From contig NZ_MTSD02000001.1 of the NCBI RefSeq assembly GCF_001995095.2, forward strand, positions 186,001-250,000: a stretch of 64,000 bases of DNA, written 5' to 3'. Below are positions 36,515 to 46,193 of the stretch, piece by piece. How positions within the stretch are numbered: the stretch's first letter is position 1; every line of letters begins with the position of its first letter. The notes below the pieces were generated by a model, which worked only from the letters and a program-made list of their open reading frames with translations, ran no database searches and was not told where the DNA came from. Origin of the DNA: Oceanospirillum linum (GTDB lineage Bacteria; Pseudomonadota; Gammaproteobacteria; Pseudomonadales; Halomonadaceae). A program made the translations under genes and the position numbers.

Positions 36515-37780
36515 ATGCAACAACAGCCAAAACATCAACAGCATGATGTGATTATTATTGGAGCCGGTGCGGCTGGCCTAATGTGCGCCATCAGCGCCGG
36601 ACAGCGCCAACGCGGTGTACTGGTACTCGACCATGCCCGCAAAGCCGGCAACAAGATTATGGTATCCGGTGGAGGTCGCTGTAACTTCACAAATTATTAT
36701 GTTGAACCAAACCGCTACCTCTCACGCAACCCTCATTTCTGCAAATCGGCCCTGAGCCGCTATACCCAATGGGATTTTATCGCATTGGTGGACAAGCACG
36801 GTCTGCCCTACCACGAAAAGGAAGAGGGTCAGCTTTTCTCGGATAATAAATCCAAGGCGATTCTGGATATGATGCTACAGGAAGTCGCAGATGCCGGTGC
36901 CCGACTTCGTCTGAAAACAGACGTTCAGCAGATCACCCCTCTGCCGGATACCGCTGCGCCTTACCGTTATCAACTGACCGTAGAGCAAAACGGGCTGAAA
37001 GAAACACTGCACTGCCAGTCACTGGTTATCGCTTCCGGCGGCCTTTCTATGCCCACCATGGGAGCTTCAGGCTTTGGTTATCAGGTCGCTGAACAATTTG
37101 GTCTGACAGTACTGCCCCGCTCCGCAGCACTGGTGCCTTTTACACTGCAACCAGAAGAAAAAGAGCTGACCGAACCCCTGTCCGGGCTCAGCACGCCTGC
37201 GTTGCTGAGCTGTGAGCCTGCCAAGGGCAGCAAAAACGATAAGGGCAAACCCCGGGAAGGTATGAGCTTTAACGGCAGTCTGCTCTTTACCCACCGTGGC
37301 CTGAGTGGCCCTGCAGTACTACAGATCTCCTCCTACTGGCAGTCCGGCGATACCCTTGAGATCGACCTGATTCCGGGACTTGATCTGAACGAGCACCTGA
37401 AAGAACTACGTCAGACCCGCCCCAAAGCAGAGCTAAAGACAATCCTTGGTGAGCACTTACCTGCACGCCTGGCCAAAGCCCTGTGCGAACACTGGTTTGA
37501 TAACACCACCATAAGTGAACTGAGCAATGTAAAAATTGAAGAGATCGCCAACAAGGTGCATCGCTGGCAGCCAAAAATTTCCGGTACTGAAGGCTACCGT
37601 ACGGCAGAGGTAACCCTGGGCGGCATCGATACTGACGAGCTCTCCTCCAAAACCATGGAAGCGAAAAAAGCCCCCGGCCTCTACTTTATTGGTGAAGTGG
37701 TGGATGTCTCCGGCCACCTGGGTGGCTTTAACTTCCAGTGGGCATGGAGTTCAGGGTGGGTCGCCGGGGAAGTGGTTTAA
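36515..37780 (+). CDS. HI0933/YhiN-family flavoprotein
   Basis: 421 aa. Dinucleotide-binding GAGAAGLMCAIS near the start, KAGNKIMVSGGGRCNFTN, ASGGLSMPTMGASGFGYQVA, FTHRGLSGPAVLQIS, and the C-terminal FAD block GEVVDVSGHLGGFNFQWAWSSG. All are signatures of the YhiN/HI0933 group, which binds FAD; the reaction is not firmly known. Complete and of normal length. Confidence 0.88.
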   Translation: MQQQPKHQQHDVIIIGAGAAGLMCAISAGQRQRGVLVLDHARKAGNKIMVSGGGRCNFTNYYVEPNRYLSRNPHFCKSALSRYTQWDFIALVDKHGLPYHEKEEGQLFSDNKSKAILDMMLQEVADAGARLRLKTDVQQITPLPDTAAPYRYQLTVEQNGLKETLHCQSLVIASGGLSMPTMGASGFGYQVAEQFGLTVLPRSAALVPFTLQPEEKELTEPLSGLSTPALLSCEPAKGSKNDKGKPREGMSFNGSLLFTHRGLSGPAVLQISSYWQSGDTLEIDLIPGLDLNEHLKELRQTRPKAELKTILGEHLPARLAKALCEHWFDNTTISELSNVKIEEIANKVHRWQPKISGTEGYRTAEVTLGGIDTDELSSKTMEAKKAPGLYFIGEVVDVSGHLGGFNFQWAWSSGWVAGEVV

Positions 37781-37854
37781 GGTTATGTATACGGCTCTAT
37801 GACGATTCTGAAAATATCCGGCAAGAGAGCCTTATCATGAGCCGATATGATGTA

Positions 37855-38019
37855 TCAGGAAGCAAGCGTCAGGTTAGTAAACCGACGGTTTCCGGAACGC
37901 AGTCGCTTTTCAATAACCTCTGTACGCTCATTAATTTCAATAGCACTGGAGCTGGCAACAGAGCGTTGAATACAGGCTTTTGATACCGATACTTTTGCAT
38001 TCGGGGATCTGCGAATCAT
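37855..38019 (-). CDS. 54-aa protein with Fic-inhibitor-like motif, orphan paralogue
   Basis: From the ATG at 38019, with GGAGAG six bases upstream. The central part SVASSSAIEINER and the tail IEKRLRSGNRRFTNLTLA align with the 53-aa gene at 56411 (AVASSSAIETNES, IENRLRNKKSRFSDLQLA). SSAIE resembles the (S/T)xxxE(G/N) inhibitory helix of Fic antitoxins, with I in place of G. No fic gene is near this copy. Antitoxin-like or regulator; unproven. Confidence 0.65.
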   Translation of the reverse strand: MIRRSPNAKVSVSKACIQRSVASSSAIEINERTEVIEKRLRSGNRRFTNLTLAS

Positions 38020-38155
38020 CGTTTTCTCTCCAATTAACTACGTCTTCATTAATAACACTTCAGCCTATCGGATATATACAATTCACCCCACATCCATTTT
38101 CCCCTATTCCTGCGTATAATAAGCCTGTGCTAATTGAACTGACAGCAGGTCTGAT

Positions 38156-38854
38156 ATGTCCGAAAACCTCGTTACCGCCCCTGATGCCCTGCCCGAAAAC
38201 CTGAATCTGGATTTCAGCCAGCGCCTTGCCATTAACACCGCTGAGATGGCTTGGCTGCCCAGCCCTGCCAAAGGTGTGCGCCGCAAACCGTTGGAGCGGG
38301 CTCAGCGTGAAGCAGGTCATACCACCAGTATTGTCGAATACGCGCCGGGCACCAGCTTTAGTGAGCACCCGCATCCGCTGGGTGAAGAGATTTTTGTTCT
38401 GGAAGGCATCTTTTCCGATGAGAGTGGTGATTATCCTGCAGGCAGTTATCTCCGTAACCCGCCGGGCAGTCGCCATGCCCCTTTCAGTAAAGAGGGCTGC
38501 AGGATTTTTGTGAAGCTGAATCAGTTTGATGCAGGCGACCTTGAACAGGTACGCATTAAAACAACGGAACAGCCCTGGCAACCCGGTATAGGTGGTTTAC
38601 AGGTGATGCCATTACATGACTTTGAAGGTCAGCATACCGCCTTGGTGAAATGGCCTGCCGATGAACGCTTCCAGCCCCACCGGCATTTTGGTGGTGAGGA
38701 AATTCTGGTGTTATCCGGCACCTTTCAAGATGAATATGCCAGATATCCGACAGGCAGCTGGCTGCGTAGTCCGCACCTGAGTCAGCATACCCCCTTCGTC
38801 GATGAAGATACTCTGATTCTGGTTAAGGTGGGGCATCTTCCTTCGGAGAGTTAG
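38156..38854 (+). CDS. double-cupin protein, ChrR-like
   Basis: 232 aa with two cupin repeats (about 45-115 and 145-225): FSEHPHPLGEEIFVLEGIFSDE and FQPHRHFGGEEILVLSGTFQDE, each with the HxH...E metal ligands, and PGSRHAPFS / LSQHTPF with the last His. This is the ChrR C-terminal domain type that senses singlet oxygen or organic peroxides, without the N-terminal zinc anti-sigma part. Its 3' end overlaps the convergent diguanylate cyclase gene by 32 bases. Confidence 0.85.
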   Translation: MSENLVTAPDALPENLNLDFSQRLAINTAEMAWLPSPAKGVRRKPLERAQREAGHTTSIVEYAPGTSFSEHPHPLGEEIFVLEGIFSDESGDYPAGSYLRNPPGSRHAPFSKEGCRIFVKLNQFDAGDLEQVRIKTTEQPWQPGIGGLQVMPLHDFEGQHTALVKWPADERFQPHRHFGGEEILVLSGTFQDEYARYPTGSWLRSPHLSQHTPFVDEDTLILVKVGHLPSES

Positions 38855-41066
38855 ACGCAGCGTCCGTTACCTCTTTCTCAGAATACTTATCCAAAATATG
38901 AACTCTGTTGCGCCCGGAGTTCTTCGCCTGATAAAGCGCCAGATCGGTTCGCTGATACCAGTGAGAAAACCTATCTTCCGGGTCAAGCTGAGATACCCCG
39001 ATGCTCACGGTAAAAGCCACGGTCGCTTTGGCAGCCCCTTCTTCAATCAGCCGACGGTATCGCTCTGCCAACTCTCCGGCGGCACTCAGCTCTGTATCCG
39101 GCAGCAATACCAGAAACTCTTCTCCCCCCCAGCGCACCAAGTGGTCAGTTTCCCGCGTGACACCGGCCATAACAGCACCGAACCAACACAGAACATCATC
39201 CCCGGTTTTATGGCCCAGTGAATCATTGATTCGCTTAAAGTAATCAATATCAAGAATCATCATGCAGACAGGCACCTGATAGCGGCGGCAACGCGCCATC
39301 TCCTGCTCAATAAGAGGTTCCGCTCCATGACGATTCATAAGCCCGGTCAGCTGATCGGTTCTTGCCAGATTAAGAGCAGCCTGCTGAGCTTCGTTTTTCA
39401 ACCGGACCTCTTTTTTCAACATCAGGTTCAAGCGTATATACCAGATAATCACACCACCCAGAACCATAACAGTCGCAAAAATACCCGCCAAAGTTATCAG
39501 CCAGTCATGCTGGGCTGCATAGCGGATAGAAACCCAGCGATTGATAACCTCCTGTCGGCTGGATGGAGGAATCTGGCTCATCACTTTATCCAAGATTGAA
39601 TCCAGTGGTTTCAGTTCGTTACGTACCCCGATTGAAAGCTGCCAAAACCTATCGATCTCACTACTGATCTTCAGCTGGCCAAGATAATGTTTCTGTACCA
39701 AGTAACCCGCTGTGATCAGGGAGTCGATATAACCAAAAAGCTCACCCTCACGAACCTTGAGCAAGCCCTCTTCAATATTGTTCACTTCCACAAAATTAAG
39801 ATCAGGGTACTGCTCACTTAACATAGGATTAAAAGCATAGCCTTTAACGATACCAATCTTCTCCCCCTTCAGGCCATCTAACTTAGACAGATAGGCTTCG
39901 TTAATCCCCGTAACCAATACCAGAGGGGACTCGACAAAGGGCCGGGTAAAGCTCAGAAATGATTCCCGTTCAGGAGTTTTCATGATCAGAGGAAAAATAT
40001 CACACTCCCCTGCCTGTGCCTGCCGGAGGGTTTCAGACCAGGAACCACTCGCTACAGGGGTAAAACGTATATTAAGCTGCTCGGCCACTAACGCCATCAG
40101 CTCAGAGGCGATGCCAGTATGCTGACCCGCTTCCAGTCCTTCTAATGGCATCCAGTCAGGATCAATACAGAGCTTCAGATCAGGGTGTGCACGTAAAAAA
40201 CGCACCTCTTCAGTCGTCAGACCTGCGGCATCGTCCGTACGATGTACACTGCTCATCCAACGCTCTTTTAATCCGGAAACAAAGCTTTGAGGCATTGCCG
40301 CCTCCCCTTTGGACAGGATACTGTTCAGCAAGGTATCACCCTTCTGAACCCCCATCGATAACGACGTTTGACGAGGCAGATCAAGACCCGGAACCTGACC
40401 GGTCATCAGATTGCTTAACCAATGCTTCTGAATATAAAAATCCAGCGACGGATAGCTACTGACGGCGATATCCGCACGACCATTTGCCACCGCAAGAACC
40501 GCTTCATCAGTTGATGCCGTGACTAAAAGAAAAACATGAGGGTAGTGCTCTTGCAGATAGCCATGCAGAAAAGTATTTTTCGCCACCGCAATAATCTGCT
40601 TTTCCAGAGGGGCTCCTGCCTGATCACGGTGAAAAACTGCAGCGCTGATATACTCAATATGTTTAAAAGAAGTGAAATCGATATAAGTGCTTCGTTCTGA
40701 GGTTTCAACGATAGTAGGAATAATATCCAACTCTCCGGCACGGAGCATTCTTAACGCTTCAAACCAATGAACACCATTAACAAAACGTATCTCTTTATGG
40801 AGCAGTCGCCCCATCTCCCGCATATAGTCAGCGGTATACCCTTTTACAACGCCGTCTTCCGAATAACTGAACGGAGGAAAGCTATCCAGCGCCAGAACCG
40901 ACAAGTAGGGCTTAGTATCAAGATAAGCCTGCTCTTTAGCCGCTAACTGTACCGATGCCTCGGATCTGACAGAGGTTATAAAGAGCATCATCAGAGCTAA
41001 AAAAAAGAAAAACAGAGTACTCTTTATTGAGCGTTGTGGGCATGCCCGCAATAACGGCTTTAACAT
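38823..41066 (-). CDS. diguanylate cyclase with two periplasmic solute-binding domains
   Basis: 747 aa from the ATG at 41066 (AAAGGGA upstream). A signal segment (about 15-35) is followed by two SBP_bac_3 domains (about 50-270 and 290-520; FPPFSYSEDGVVKGYTADYMREM and DWMPLEGLEAGQHTGIASELM without their last residues), one membrane helix (about 545-565), then GGDEF (about 590-735) with intact RWGGEEF and the upstream RxxD-like TGLMNRHGAEP. It probably makes c-di-GMP in response to a periplasmic amino acid or similar ligand (EvgS/BvgS-like sensors). Confidence 0.9.
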   Translation of the reverse strand: MLKPLLRACPQRSIKSTLFFFFLALMMLFITSVRSEASVQLAAKEQAYLDTKPYLSVLALDSFPPFSYSEDGVVKGYTADYMREMGRLLHKEIRFVNGVHWFEALRMLRAGELDIIPTIVETSERSTYIDFTSFKHIEYISAAVFHRDQAGAPLEKQIIAVAKNTFLHGYLQEHYPHVFLLVTASTDEAVLAVANGRADIAVSSYPSLDFYIQKHWLSNLMTGQVPGLDLPRQTSLSMGVQKGDTLLNSILSKGEAAMPQSFVSGLKERWMSSVHRTDDAAGLTTEEVRFLRAHPDLKLCIDPDWMPLEGLEAGQHTGIASELMALVAEQLNIRFTPVASGSWSETLRQAQAGECDIFPLIMKTPERESFLSFTRPFVESPLVLVTGINEAYLSKLDGLKGEKIGIVKGYAFNPMLSEQYPDLNFVEVNNIEEGLLKVREGELFGYIDSLITAGYLVQKHYLGQLKISSEIDRFWQLSIGVRNELKPLDSILDKVMSQIPPSSRQEVINRWVSIRYAAQHDWLITLAGIFATVMVLGGVIIWYIRLNLMLKKEVRLKNEAQQAALNLARTDQLTGLMNRHGAEPLIEQEMARCRRYQVPVCMMILDIDYFKRINDSLGHKTGDDVLCWFGAVMAGVTRETDHLVRWGGEEFLVLLPDTELSAAGELAERYRRLIEEGAAKATVAFTVSIGVSQLDPEDRFSHWYQRTDLALYQAKNSGRNRVHILDKYSEKEVTDAASNSPKEDAPP

Positions 41067-41490
41067 TCCCTTTCCCCCTCTGTATGTTACAGCTTGTATC
41101 CCACAGTAATACAACCCTAATCAGGAAGAAACAGTGATTCGTCAAAAATTTCCAAAACCTGACAGGGTTAACTTATTCAGGCTGGCAACCTTCAGGCCCG
41201 ACAGCAGAAACCCTGAGTAGCCTTTCAGGCAAGGTCTGAAGCAAAAAATTACAGACATTGCCCGATATATAAGGTATTTCGGCGACGTAGTCTGCATAAA
41301 GGCGTCAATTGCATTTTACATTCAATTACTTACCGATGTGGCCGACCACTGGTTAGCACCTTCCAAGGCTGGTAAGATACGCCGAACCTTTTGGCCGCAG
41401 TAAAGTATTAAGCACGCTGCAAGCAAAAGGTGGCCCATCCCACAGATAAAGGCTTTTCACTCTTAGGATAAGAGCTGAAACAATAAAAAA
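41067..41490. other. intergenic region with promoters of divergent genes
   Basis: 424 bases, no gene seen. An 8-bp inverted repeat ACCTTTTG / CAAAAGGT lies around 41390-41433 without a T tail. Otherwise nothing I can name. Confidence 0.4.
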
Positions 41491-42492
41491 ATGATGAGTA
41501 TGAATAATCAAACGGTAGATTTGTTTTCCCCGGATCATGATTATGATCTGCGCTTTCATGAAGAACCTGACCTGAGTTTTGCCAGCCAATGGGCCTCAGT
41601 ACCCGTTCATATTAAAGAAGCCGTAGAGCTGTCTCAGAGCCTGCCTGTGGTTTTCCGTCGTAACCTTACCGGTACGATCGAGATTATTGCGCTATTAACC
41701 TGTGATGGCGAACACCTGATCAGGAATGGTCAGTGGACCCTGAAGCAGCAACCGGAATTGCTCCGGCACTATCCTTTCACCTGGATACTGAAACAGCGCG
41801 ATATTAAGCTGGCCTACTACTCCCAGGCACCGCATTTTCAGGGCAAAGGCCAGAAGCTGCTAACCTCTAAGGGCAAGCCAACCCGTAAGCTGAATGACGT
41901 GATCAAGGGATTGGATAAAGCGCAAAGCTTTTTCTCGGCCACCGGCCAACGTATGATGGAGCTGGTTCGCTTCAATCTGCTGACTCCAATCACCGTGGCA
42001 CAAAATGTTACCTTGCCCCAGGAAACTTACCTGGTTTTGCAGGAGCCTCTGTCCGATGATGTGCGCTCACAACTCAGCCCGGAAGTTGCTCACCTGCTGG
42101 ACTGCCACCTAAAAAGCCTGGCACTACTGCCGGCCATCAATGGTGTTCTGTCAGATGCCGGGGCAACAGAAAAACCGGCAAACAAGACGCGTAAAAAAGC
42201 AGCGTCTGAAAAGAGTTCAGCTAAGAAAGCAGCGGCGCCTAAACAGGCGGAGACAAAGGCTAAAAAAGCAGCCACTCAACCCGCCGGAGCTGAAGGTATC
42301 GATAAGATCATCGATAACACCTGTGAGCAACTGGGTGTCAGCCGTGAAGATCTTCAGAGCCGGAAACGTAACGACCTGCTAACTCAGGCCCGCAACCAGC
42401 TGGCTGCTGAAGCTAAAGCGGCTGGTAGCCTGAAAGAGATGGCAACCTGGCTGGAGCGCTCTCCTGCCACACTATCCAGCTGGCTCAAATAG
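41491..42492 (+). CDS. SapC-like protein with Lys/Ala-rich (histone-like) segment
   Basis: 333 aa. N-terminal about 1-215 resembles SapC proteins (SLPVVFRR...IEIIALL, LLRHYPFTWIL). A segment about 225-275 repeats KKAA/KA motifs like H1-type nucleoid proteins, then a C-terminal helical domain (IDKIIDNTCEQLGVSRED, LLTQARNQLAAEAKA). The combination is unusual. SapC in Caulobacter relatives is linked to S-layer or surface proteins, but the role here is unknown. The start is uncertain (two more ATGs follow within ten bases). Confidence 0.7.
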   Translation: MMSMNNQTVDLFSPDHDYDLRFHEEPDLSFASQWASVPVHIKEAVELSQSLPVVFRRNLTGTIEIIALLTCDGEHLIRNGQWTLKQQPELLRHYPFTWILKQRDIKLAYYSQAPHFQGKGQKLLTSKGKPTRKLNDVIKGLDKAQSFFSATGQRMMELVRFNLLTPITVAQNVTLPQETYLVLQEPLSDDVRSQLSPEVAHLLDCHLKSLALLPAINGVLSDAGATEKPANKTRKKAASEKSSAKKAAAPKQAETKAKKAATQPAGAEGIDKIIDNTCEQLGVSREDLQSRKRNDLLTQARNQLAAEAKAAGSLKEMATWLERSPATLSSWLK

Positions 42493-42507
42493 CCTGCACT
42501 CAAGCAA

Positions 42508-42545
42508 TGCAAACAGCCCGACACTCATCTGTCGGGCTGTTTGCA
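42508..42545. terminator. long palindromic terminator
   Basis: ATGCAAACAGCCCGAC / GTCGGGCTGTTTGCAT, a 16-base perfect stem with an eight-base loop, between converging genes. Confidence 0.85.
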
Positions 42546-42578
42546 TTTAAAGGCTATCTACAAAACTACGTCTACCAC

Positions 42579-43013
42579 TCATACACCCGCTGTCTTTTGC
42601 TTCAGCATGTGCTGTTTCACAATATCCGGCAGTTCAACGACCTTACGTTCCGCCACCGAGAACCAACCAAAAACAGCTTTATGGCGCGCCGCCAGATCAC
42701 CATTCTGTCGGTAGATACTATTGACCAGCTGAACCGATTTTGCGGAACCGGTGGGCTCACCGAGCTCAATAGTGACCTCAACGACTTCTCCCATAAAAAG
42801 TTCACGAAAATATTCTGTTTCTTCCTTAAATAGCACTGGGCCGAGCCCTTGTTGCTTTAGCCACTCCTGAGTCATACCGATTTTAATCATGTACCCGACA
42901 CGGGTATGAGCACAGAAATCTGCATAAGCACTGTGACGCATATGCTGGTTGGCATCGCAGTCACCCCAGCGCACTTCAATCTGCTTTCGGAACAATACAT
43001 TTTCATCTGACAT
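42579..43013 (-). CDS. 4-hydroxybenzoyl-CoA-type (hotdog) acyl-CoA thioesterase
   Basis: 144 aa. VRWGDCDANQHMRHSAYADF carries the catalytic Asp of the YbgC/FadM 4HBT family, and GDLAARHKAVFGWFS the later strand. Hydrolyses acyl-CoA esters; substrate not known. AGGAGAGC lies before the ATG. Confidence 0.85.
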   Translation of the reverse strand: MSDENVLFRKQIEVRWGDCDANQHMRHSAYADFCAHTRVGYMIKIGMTQEWLKQQGLGPVLFKEETEYFRELFMGEVVEVTIELGEPTGSAKSVQLVNSIYRQNGDLAARHKAVFGWFSVAERKVVELPDIVKQHMLKQKTAGV

Positions 43014-43269
43014 TTTTAGCTCTCCTCCGCTACCTCAACCACAAACCCTGGTCGGGCAGTAAACCGACATAGGCAGTAAACTGATATCGATAGTATCAGG
43101 CTCGGATACCTTATTAACTTTAATCGCAGTTGCAGCATTGTGACCCGATCTTTAGTATAAGTTAAATTCATAATTCAAATTCTTACCATGATTCTAAATC
43201 ATCAAAATGATTTAACGCCACAGGATAGATAAGCCGGTAAGAAAATAAGAAAGAACAAGAGCCTGCGCC

Positions 43270-44181
43270 ATGGATATACGCACCCTAAAAAAGATCGACC
43301 TAAATGCACTGGTAACCCTAAAAGTACTTCTGGATGAGAAGCATGTCACCCAGACCGCCCATCAGCTGAATCTGACGCAGTCTGCTGTCAGTCGAACACT
43401 GGCAAAGCTCAGGGAGATGTTTAACGATCCACTCCTGGTCAAGTCCGGGAAGCATCTGGCCCTGACAAACCGGGCAGAGAAGCTTCAGCCTCAGCTTAAC
43501 GCACTACTGGAAAATGCCAGTGCACTGCTGCTGCCGGAAAAATTCAACCCTGCAACTCACAAAGGCAGTATTCGCCTGGCAACAACCGACTACGGCACCC
43601 ATAGTTTGCTGCCAAGGTTGGTTCCTGCTTTAAATGAGGTTGCTCCCGGTGTCAGCCTGACCGCTGTGGACTGGCGCTCTAACCTGTTGACCGAGCTGGA
43701 GGAGAACCGGGTTGATCTGATTATCGGAGGGGCTACTGTCCCGCCTTCAGATATTTTCCAGCGCATTGTGGCCCATGATCATTTTGTAGCCGTTGTCCGC
43801 AAAAGCCACCCATATGCGCAAAAAATCACTCTGGATCAATACCTTCAACTCAAGCACGTTATGATCAGCCCCACAGGAACGGGTAACAGTGGTATTGATG
43901 ATCTGTTGGCATTCAACCGCCATAAACGCAATATCAGTGTTCGGGTACCCCATTTTTTTGCCGCACTGGAGATTATTGCCACCACCGATATGATCATCCT
44001 GCTACCGGCTAAGTTTGTGCGCCGTTATGTCTCTGAAGATAAATATTCAGTACTGCCGCCTCCGTTTGAGATCCCTCCGATGGAGATCTCCATGTTTTGG
44101 CATGCCAGAATGCATCATGACCCACTGCATCAATGGTTTCGCCAATTTGTCTACGACACCATCTATGACCGAAGCCGCTGA
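43270..44181 (+). CDS. LysR-family transcriptional regulator
   Basis: 303 aa. N-terminal winged helix (LVTLKVLLDEKHVTQTAHQL, NLTQSAVSRTLAKLREMFNDPLLV in two parts) and a type-2 periplasmic-binding-like effector domain (about 92-300). LDLNALV-type start resembles the NodD/LinR-type group. The partner is unclear: the convergent MFS gene or a gene outside. No aromatic-pathway link can be read from the sequence. Confidence 0.85.
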   Translation: MDIRTLKKIDLNALVTLKVLLDEKHVTQTAHQLNLTQSAVSRTLAKLREMFNDPLLVKSGKHLALTNRAEKLQPQLNALLENASALLLPEKFNPATHKGSIRLATTDYGTHSLLPRLVPALNEVAPGVSLTAVDWRSNLLTELEENRVDLIIGGATVPPSDIFQRIVAHDHFVAVVRKSHPYAQKITLDQYLQLKHVMISPTGTGNSGIDDLLAFNRHKRNISVRVPHFFAALEIIATTDMIILLPAKFVRRYVSEDKYSVLPPPFEIPPMEISMFWHARMHHDPLHQWFRQFVYDTIYDRSR

Positions 44182-44209
44182 TCAGCATACTGGATTGCCA
44201 TAAAGTCTC

Positions 44210-45442
44210 TTAAGACGAAGAAAGGGTTTTACTATTGATAACGCGAATACTCACACCCAGCAAACAAGCGCTGAATAGCATCAGCACCATCGGCAATGGC
44301 GTTCCATCGGCAAAGTAACCAATAATCCCTCCGGAAAGGCCTCCGGCAAGAAAACCCAATGCAGCGATGAGAGCGGTGGCGGTTCCGGCTCTCTCTGGAA
44401 ACAGCTCAGTCGTACAGGAGATACTGTTAGCCACCACAAAACTATGGCTACCCATAAACAACATCGTCATCGGAATCAGCAGATAAAGTGAGTGCTGATC
44501 TGCCAGCAGAATATAGGCCACCATCAGGCCACTGGCCACCAGCTGCACACCCTGCCCCAGTGCAATCAGCTGACGGGGTTCAAAACGGCTCAGCAGGCGC
44601 AAGTTGACCCGGCTCATCAGTAGCATCGACGCAACATTAAAGCCAAAAACAAAGGGATAGATCGTTTCTGTTAAGCCAAAATACCCCATCAGAACACCGG
44701 GGGATGCGGTAATAAACCCTAACAGCCCGGCATAGGCTGCACAGGTTGACACAATAAAGCCCCATACCCTGCGTTCACGCATCACGGCAAAATAGTTCGC
44801 CAACAGATTCCCGTCGGCCCTCATCGGACTGGTTTCCGGCAGATAGCGATAAAACAGCAGCATCAGTACCAGGGCATACACCAGAAGAAAGGCGAAAATA
44901 GCGTGCCAGCTGCTCACCTGCAAAATAAGCATCCCGATAACAGGTGCCGCCAAAGGTGCCACCATCATCACCTGCATCACACGTATCAGGTTTGCCGCAC
45001 CCGCTTTACCAGAGCTGAGATCCCTGATAATGGCAGAGCTGTTGACCATGGCAAGGCCACCACCCAGCGCCTGAAAAAAGCGTAGCAACCAAAGCTCAGT
45101 TAACGTGTCAGACAGCAGAATTCCCAGGCTTGAAAGTGCAAAAATCCCTAAACCACTCACCACCAGTTTCCGGCGGCCAAAGCGATCTGAGAGCGGGCCT
45201 CCCAGTAGTTGCCCGATACTCAAGCCTAATAAAAAATAGCTGATCGAACTCTCTACCTTATGAACCACAACCGCAAAATCAGTGGCCATTGCAGGAATTG
45301 CAGAGAGATAGATATCGGTACCTAAAGGTGCCAGCGCCGTCAGAGCGGAGAGCATCAGTAGCAGACTGGTCGTGGCTTTGACATTCATTGAGGAGGTACT
45401 AACCACCCGATCAGGTGGAGAAGAGGGCTTTCTGTCAGACAT
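44210..45442 (-). CDS. Bcr/CflA-type MFS drug exporter
   Basis: 410 aa from the ATG at 45442 (AGGAC seven bases upstream); the frame to 45556 is not needed. Twelve membrane helices. First helix LGTDIYLSAIPAMATDF and LLGGPLSDRFGRRKLVVSGL (motif A) are typical of Bcr/CflA. A second member of the same family is at 60365. Substrate unknown. Confidence 0.87.
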   Translation of the reverse strand: MSDRKPSSPPDRVVSTSSMNVKATTSLLLMLSALTALAPLGTDIYLSAIPAMATDFAVVVHKVESSISYFLLGLSIGQLLGGPLSDRFGRRKLVVSGLGIFALSSLGILLSDTLTELWLLRFFQALGGGLAMVNSSAIIRDLSSGKAGAANLIRVMQVMMVAPLAAPVIGMLILQVSSWHAIFAFLLVYALVLMLLFYRYLPETSPMRADGNLLANYFAVMRERRVWGFIVSTCAAYAGLLGFITASPGVLMGYFGLTETIYPFVFGFNVASMLLMSRVNLRLLSRFEPRQLIALGQGVQLVASGLMVAYILLADQHSLYLLIPMTMLFMGSHSFVVANSISCTTELFPERAGTATALIAALGFLAGGLSGGIIGYFADGTPLPMVLMLFSACLLGVSIRVINSKTLSSS

Positions 45443-45628
45443 AAAATCAGTCCTGGTCTTCAGGGGGTCACCCTGCAGTAAATCATCAGCAAAAAAAAGC
45501 AGAGCAGAGGAAGTACCTCTGCTCTGTAAAACAGCGACAACAGACAGTACCGGCATGAAGAGTACTGCCGTGAAATTTACAAAGTCGCTGATAAGAACAC
45601 AATCTGATAACCCAGAGATTCAATGGGC

Positions 45629-46102
45629 TTAAAGAGGAACCGTCAGAATCGGTCGACGACAGTGATGCATCACTTTTGTCGGTGTATCCCCTAACAAGCT
45701 ATTCTGATGGCGAACACCCATAACGATCACAGTCGCATCTATTTCCTCTGCCACTTCAAGGATCTTTTTCCAGGGTGAGCCTTCTTCAACGCGGGCTTCC
45801 AACTGGCCATCCGCCAGCATTTCTGACGCATCAAGTTCCTCACGGCAAAACCGCTCGACACGCTCGACAACCTGCTGCTGAACATGCTGGAGACTCTCAT
45901 CATGCAGCGCCTTCAGACTGGGATCATCACTCATCATTGAGCGCACAAGACGCTCCGCATGACCGCTTACCGGCTCAACCACATGGAGAAAGGTGATCTG
46001 AGATTTGTAATGACCGCAGAGGCTCATCGCCGCACGAAAGGCTGGGCGGGAACCGGGCCGAATATCCGAGGCATATAAAATACGGTTAACTCCGGGCAGC
46101 AT
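45629..46102 (-). CDS. universal stress protein, UspA family
   Basis: 157 aa. ILYASDIRPGSRPAFRAAMSLC start and the ATP-binding end VIVMGVRHQNSLLGDTPTKVMHH (G-2x-G-9x-G(S/T)-like). Lies 92 bases after the TRAP large-subunit gene on the same strand, as teaD follows teaABC in Halomonas, where the Usp modulates transport. GGAGGG precedes the ATG. Confidence 0.88.
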   Translation of the reverse strand: MLPGVNRILYASDIRPGSRPAFRAAMSLCGHYKSQITFLHVVEPVSGHAERLVRSMMSDDPSLKALHDESLQHVQQQVVERVERFCREELDASEMLADGQLEARVEEGSPWKKILEVAEEIDATVIVMGVRHQNSLLGDTPTKVMHHCRRPILTVPL

Positions 46103-46193
46103 AGCAAACCCTCCTTATTATCCGAAGTTGCTCAGAACAAAGCCGTTCTGAGCAATTTTCATTCATTGTTATTTTTTTCTATATTCGGGATTG

